Source: an uncultured Paraprevotella sp. (GTDB lineage: Bacteria; Bacteroidota; Bacteroidia; Bacteroidales; Bacteroidaceae). From it: 9,013 bases of DNA. The stretch covers positions 1-9,013 of the forward strand of contig CAJUDC010000110.1 in assembly GCA_910584955.1 (NCBI GenBank), given 5' to 3'. The notes beneath the pieces are model-generated. The model was not told the DNA's origin, ran no database searches, and saw nothing but the letters and a program-made list of their open reading frames with translations. The position numbers and the translations under genes are program-made. This document shows, in pieces, positions 6,286-9,013 of this stretch (the first letter of the stretch is position 1; every line of letters begins with the position of its first letter).

Positions 6286-6401
6286 CAAACCGAAATGCGC
6301 ACAAGCGCCCTTAGTCCTGTAGATAACGCTCTTTGTTCCCGCTCATGAAAGCAAAATTTCCTTAGGCAAAGGGTCAATAAACGAACACCCCTTTAAACGA
6401 C

Positions 6402-6444
6402 CTACAGCCTTTCGACGGTACATAGATCCGTCGAAAGGCTGTAG
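6402..6444 (-). terminator. 17-bp perfect hairpin downstream of the AspT-family exchanger
   Basis: CTACAGCCTTTCGACGG (6402-6418) and CCGTCGAAAGGCTGTAG (6428-6444) are perfect reverse complements with a 9-nt loop, starting 30 bp after the exchanger stop. No strong T-run follows on the minus strand (GGTCGTTTAAAGG), so like the hairpin at 4074-4127 it depends on stem strength. Confidence 0.7.
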
Positions 6445-6474
6445 ACAGTCCTTTATCCGCCTGCGCAGAGAAGG

Positions 6475-8169
6475 CTACGCATGGCAAAGCAGCAGGATGA
6501 TAATCTGTGCCGTAAGGATGCGAAGAAACATCGACAGGGGGTATACCGTGGAATATCCCACCGCCGGAGCGTCATTATTAGCCGACTGGTTGGCAAATGC
6601 CAATGCAGGCGGATCGGTGGTCGCACCGGCCAGCAGTCCCATCAGCGTAAAATAATTCATTTTATATTTAAGGCGGGCTATCAGACCGATAATCAGAATG
6701 GGGATAACGGTTATGAGAAAACCGCACCACACATACTTCAAGCCGTCGCCGGCAACCACCGTATTCCAGAAATTACCTCCGGCCTTGATTCCCACGCTGG
6801 CCAGGAACAGCACCAGACCGAACTCGCGCAACATCAGGTTGGCGCTGGTGGTGGTATACGTCACCAAGTGGAACTTATAACCGAAACGCCCTATCAGGAT
6901 AGCAATAATCAACGGACCTCCGGCCAGACCCAACTTCACCGGTGTGGGGATTCCCGGTATGGCAAAAGGTATGCTTCCGAAAATAATACCTACAAAGATG
7001 CCGATAAAAATAGCCGACAGATTGGGATGGTCCAACCGTTTGATGGAGTTACCCATCAGATTGGCAACCCGATCGACCGCATCTTCCGGCCCCACAACAA
7101 TAATCTTGTCGCCCACCTGCATACGCAAGTTACGGTCGGCAAACAAGTTCATGCCCGAACGCTGGATACGCGTGACATTTACTCCGTGCACCGAACTGAA
7201 ATGCAACTGTCCGAATGTTTTCCCGTTCATGGAAGGCTGTGTCACGAGAATGCTTTTCGATACCATCGGCACATCCTGTACGGCCCATTCCACATGAATC
7301 TCCGGGCCTATGAAAGCGATGATGGCCTCGGCATCATCCTCGGCACAAACGATATAGAGCGAATCGTCCAGATGAATCATCGTATCCCGGTTGGGAATGC
7401 TGACATGCCCCTCGTGCAAGGCTCTGGAACAAACAAAATCGCGCCCCAGGAAATTGCGCACCTGCAAGAGCGTTTTGCCGTCAAGAGCCGCGTTCGACAC
7501 CTTCAATGTCATCTTGTGCGGTTTGGCATGGGGATTCTCCGCCCGTTCGGCCGTTATCTGATCCTCTTCTTTCTGCAACACGATGCGGCACAGATAACGC
7601 AAAGCAATCGTTCCGCCGATAATGCCCACCACACCCAGCGGATAGGCACAGGCATAGCCCGAGGCAATCTGAGGCGCCGGTCCGTCCTTGAACACCTGCC
7701 CGAGCGCTTCCGTGGCGGCTCCCAGACCGGGCGTATTGGTCACGGCACCGCAAAGCACACCCACCATCATCGGCAGGTTGTAGGGATTGCTTGTGTCATA
7801 AAAACAATAGTACAGCACCAACGTCACCGCCACATTCAGCAACACCAGTCCCGTGGCCAGCATATTCATGGTGACGCCGCCCTTCTGAAAGGACTCAAAG
7901 AAACCGGGACCTACCTGCAAGCCAATGCAGTAGACGAAAATAATCAAACCGAAATCCTGAATAAAATTAATCGTACTCAGCGTTCCGGTAAACCCCAGAT
8001 GGCCGGCCAGCAGACCGGCAAACAATACAAAAGATACGCCCAACGAAATGCCGGTGAACGGAATCTTCTGTTTCCCTACAAATATACCCACGGATATGAC
8101 CACCGCATAAAGCAGCACAATGTGGGCAATCGAAGTGGAATCAATAGCCAAAGCTTGTAACCATTCCAT
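6475..8169 (-). CDS. AspT/YidE/YbjL-type exchanger with two TrkA_C domains
   Basis: 564 residues from the ATG at 8167-8169; a TTG four codons upstream (8181) is possible but less likely. The layout is that of the aspartate:alanine exchanger (AAE) family: a membrane half (about 12-195), two cytosolic RCK/TrkA_C domains (about 218-290 and 302-375), then a second membrane half (about 382-562). The halves are an internal duplication: GLIIFVYCIGLQVGPGFF (74-91) matches GLVLFLASVGIKAGGNFW (451-468), GVLCGAVTNTPGLGAAT (137-153) matches GLLAGATTDPPALAFAN (511-527), and GYACAYPLG matches GYSTVYPLS. AspT itself swaps aspartate for alanine; other members move dicarboxylates such as succinate or are unassigned, so the substrate here is open. 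The TrkA_C domains suggest ligand gating. It is divergent from mutA and monocistronic, with its own promoter and terminator. Confidence 0.9.
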   Translation of the reverse strand: MEWLQALAIDSTSIAHIVLLYAVVISVGIFVGKQKIPFTGISLGVSFVLFAGLLAGHLGFTGTLSTINFIQDFGLIIFVYCIGLQVGPGFFESFQKGGVTMNMLATGLVLLNVAVTLVLYYCFYDTSNPYNLPMMVGVLCGAVTNTPGLGAATEALGQVFKDGPAPQIASGYACAYPLGVVGIIGGTIALRYLCRIVLQKEEDQITAERAENPHAKPHKMTLKVSNAALDGKTLLQVRNFLGRDFVCSRALHEGHVSIPNRDTMIHLDDSLYIVCAEDDAEAIIAFIGPEIHVEWAVQDVPMVSKSILVTQPSMNGKTFGQLHFSSVHGVNVTRIQRSGMNLFADRNLRMQVGDKIIVVGPEDAVDRVANLMGNSIKRLDHPNLSAIFIGIFVGIIFGSIPFAIPGIPTPVKLGLAGGPLIIAILIGRFGYKFHLVTYTTTSANLMLREFGLVLFLASVGIKAGGNFWNTVVAGDGLKYVWCGFLITVIPILIIGLIARLKYKMNYFTLMGLLAGATTDPPALAFANQSANNDAPAVGYSTVYPLSMFLRILTAQIIILLLCHA

Positions 8170-8204
8170 AAAGAATATCAAAAAAGTGTTTTATTTTTCG
8201 CGCA

Positions 8205-8212
8205 CAAAATTA
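8205..8212 (-). promoter_or_regulatory. -7 box of the exchanger gene
   Basis: The minus strand reads TAATTTTG, an exact TAnnTTTG match, 35 bp upstream of the ATG at 8169. No TTTG occurs 19-21 bp further upstream, so the -33 half is poor. Transcription would start near 8198, leaving a leader of about 30 nt. Confidence 0.5.
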
Positions 8213-8252
8213 ATTAAAAAAAGAAGAAGAGGCTCGTTTTTCACACGCATTT

Positions 8253-8284
8253 TTTGGTGGGTAGCCGAAGATTTGCTAATTTTG
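8253..8284 (+). promoter_or_regulatory. Full Bacteroides promoter for mutA
   Basis: TTTG at 8253-8256 and TAATTTTG at 8277-8284 are 20 bp apart, matching the Bacteroides -33/-7 consensus. Transcription should start near 8291, about 30 nt before the ATG at 8320. It lies back to back with the exchanger promoter in a 150-bp gap, so one regulator could affect both. Confidence 0.75.
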
Positions 8285-8319
8285 CTCAGATGAAAAATAC
8301 ATTTTAATACATACTAATT

Positions 8320-9013
8320 ATGGCAGATAGTAAAGAAAAACTTTTTTCTGACTTCGTTGCGCCCTCTCGCCAAGAGTGGCTGGATAAAATCGAGGTGGAC
8401 CTCAAAGGCGCCGATTTCCAGAAAAAAATGGTTTGGAAAACCAACGAAGGGTTCAACGTACAGCCTTTCTACCGTAAAGAGGATTTGGAAGGCATGGCTA
8501 CGACAAAGGCACTTCCGGGCCAGTTCCCTTACGTGAGAGGCAACAAAAAAGACAACAATCAATGGTATGTCCGTCAGAACATCCAAGGACTGCCGGCACA
8601 AGAAGCCAACCGCAAGGCGCTTGACATTCTGAACAAAGGCGTGAACTCACTGGGATTCCGCATTCCGGCCAAAGAACTTAGTGCAGAATATCTTCACACA
8701 CTGCTCGACGGAATCCAGGCCGAATGCGTGGAACTGAATTTCAGCACCTGTCAGGGGCACACCGTGGAGCTGGCGCGATTGCTGGCGGCCTACTTCACCG
8801 AGAAGGGCTACGATCCCCAAAAACTGGTGGGAAGCATCAATTTCGACCCGATGCAGAAGATCATCTCCAAAGGCAAGGATACAACCGCCCTGCTGGCCTC
8901 GGCCAAAGAACTCATCGATACGTTGGCACCGTTCCCGCGTTTCCGTTGCATCACCGTAAACGCCGATACGCTATCCAATTCCGGTGCCTACATCTATCAG
9001 GAGCTCGGCTATG
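8320..9013 (+). CDS. mutA: Methylmalonyl-CoA mutase small (beta) subunit, N-terminal 231 codons
   Basis: The frame opens with MADSKEKLFSDFVAPSRQEW and runs off the window end after 231 complete codons of an expected 600 or more. DLKGADFQKKMVWKTNEGFNV, QPFYRKEDLEG, FPYVRG, WYVRQNI and the ANRKALDILNKGVNSLGF segment are typical of the small subunit of heterodimeric methylmalonyl-CoA mutase. With the catalytic, B12-binding large subunit MutB it interconverts succinyl-CoA and methylmalonyl-CoA, the entry to propionate formation in Bacteroides. The small subunit is structural and does not itself carry a working cobalamin site. mutB is expected just downstream, outside the window. The start is the first ATG after a full promoter. 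No frameshift is visible in the part present. Confidence 0.95.
   Translation, partial: MADSKEKLFSDFVAPSRQEWLDKIEVDLKGADFQKKMVWKTNEGFNVQPFYRKEDLEGMATTKALPGQFPYVRGNKKDNNQWYVRQNIQGLPAQEANRKALDILNKGVNSLGFRIPAKELSAEYLHTLLDGIQAECVELNFSTCQGHTVELARLLAAYFTEKGYDPQKLVGSINFDPMQKIISKGKDTTALLASAKELIDTLAPFPRFRCITVNADTLSNSGAYIYQELGY

Larger units (their letters stand above)
5944..6474. other. 531-bp intergenic region without a supported gene
   Basis: This stretch separates the OmpA-type lipoprotein gene from the exchanger gene, both on the minus strand. It contains the lipoprotein leader and presumed promoter (about 5944-6060), a 10-bp palindrome CGACATGTCG (6015-6024), three closely spaced hairpins (6177-6285) and the exchanger's terminator hairpin (6402-6444). 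Short frames on both strands cross the hairpins (6050-6304 minus, 6133-6348 plus). They show no family resemblance, and their repetitive VYT/VYS-FL-type segments are only the translation of the palindromes. I see no RNA gene I can name. Confidence 0.6.

Noticed and set aside
6050..6348. Small frames crossing the hairpin cluster (84 aa on minus, 71 aa on plus)
   Set aside because: Their repetitive KVYTLF/KKVYSFL-like segments are just translations of the palindromes; no start signals or family resemblance support them.
4131..6418. Shared 10-mer CTTTCGACGG at 4131-4140 and 6409-6418
   Set aside because: Only ten bases match, in one case inside a hairpin arm and in the other not; best explained by chance.
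6481..8160. A 559-codon open frame on the plus strand antisense to the whole exchanger gene
   Set aside because: The minus-strand frame has clear AspT-family motifs and an internal duplication. The plus-strand product is rich in H, Q, R and N with no recognisable domain, as expected from the mirror of GC-rich codon bias.

Overview
The window reads as chromosomal DNA of a Bacteroides-type bacterium (Bacteroidales). The main clue is promoter grammar: copies of the Bacteroidetes -7 box TAnnTTTG, two of them with a TTTG -33 box 19-20 bp upstream, sit at the expected distance from the starts of most transcription units. Leaders are A/T-rich without strong Shine-Dalgarno motifs. Gene content (MutA-type methylmalonyl-CoA mutase small subunit, acyl-CoA carboxylase beta chain, MepA-like MATE pump, AspT/YidE-type exchanger, OmpA-C lipoprotein) fits the same group. 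There is no sign of mobile DNA, phage, CRISPR, rRNA or tRNA.

Layout, left to right. Positions 1-88 (minus) hold the first 29 codons of an acyl-CoA carboxylase carboxyltransferase beta-type subunit. A divergent promoter region (89-328) separates it from a plus-strand operon of three genes: a MATE multidrug exporter (329-1669), a cytidylate-kinase-like P-loop protein (1686-2312) and a YfcE/MJ0936-type metallophosphoesterase (2309-2800, ATGA overlap). A short terminator and a textbook promoter then precede a monocistronic dTDP-glucose 4,6-dehydratase gene (2920-4059, GTG start). This converges on cysQ (minus, 4198-5007) across a 23-bp perfect hairpin. Upstream of cysQ on the minus strand is an OmpA-C-domain lipoprotein gene (5080-5943), separated from cysQ by a good intrinsic terminator.

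Next comes a 531-bp gene-free stretch (5944-6474). It holds a run of three closely spaced hairpins, two built from the same 8-bp word in alternating orientation, and a separate 17-bp perfect hairpin that ends the next gene. That gene (6475-8169, minus) encodes an AspT-family exchanger with two TrkA_C domains and a visible internal duplication. It is transcribed divergently from mutA (8320 to beyond 9013, plus), the small subunit of methylmalonyl-CoA mutase.

Taken together these are mostly housekeeping functions: propionate/succinate metabolism at both edges, drug export, deoxysugar supply for surface polysaccharide, PAP recycling, and envelope anchoring. I see no convincing undescribed multi-gene system. 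The points most worth a second look are the hairpin cluster at 6177-6285, the uncharacterised kinase-like/phosphoesterase pair behind the MATE pump, and the placement of the exchanger gene back to back with mutA.
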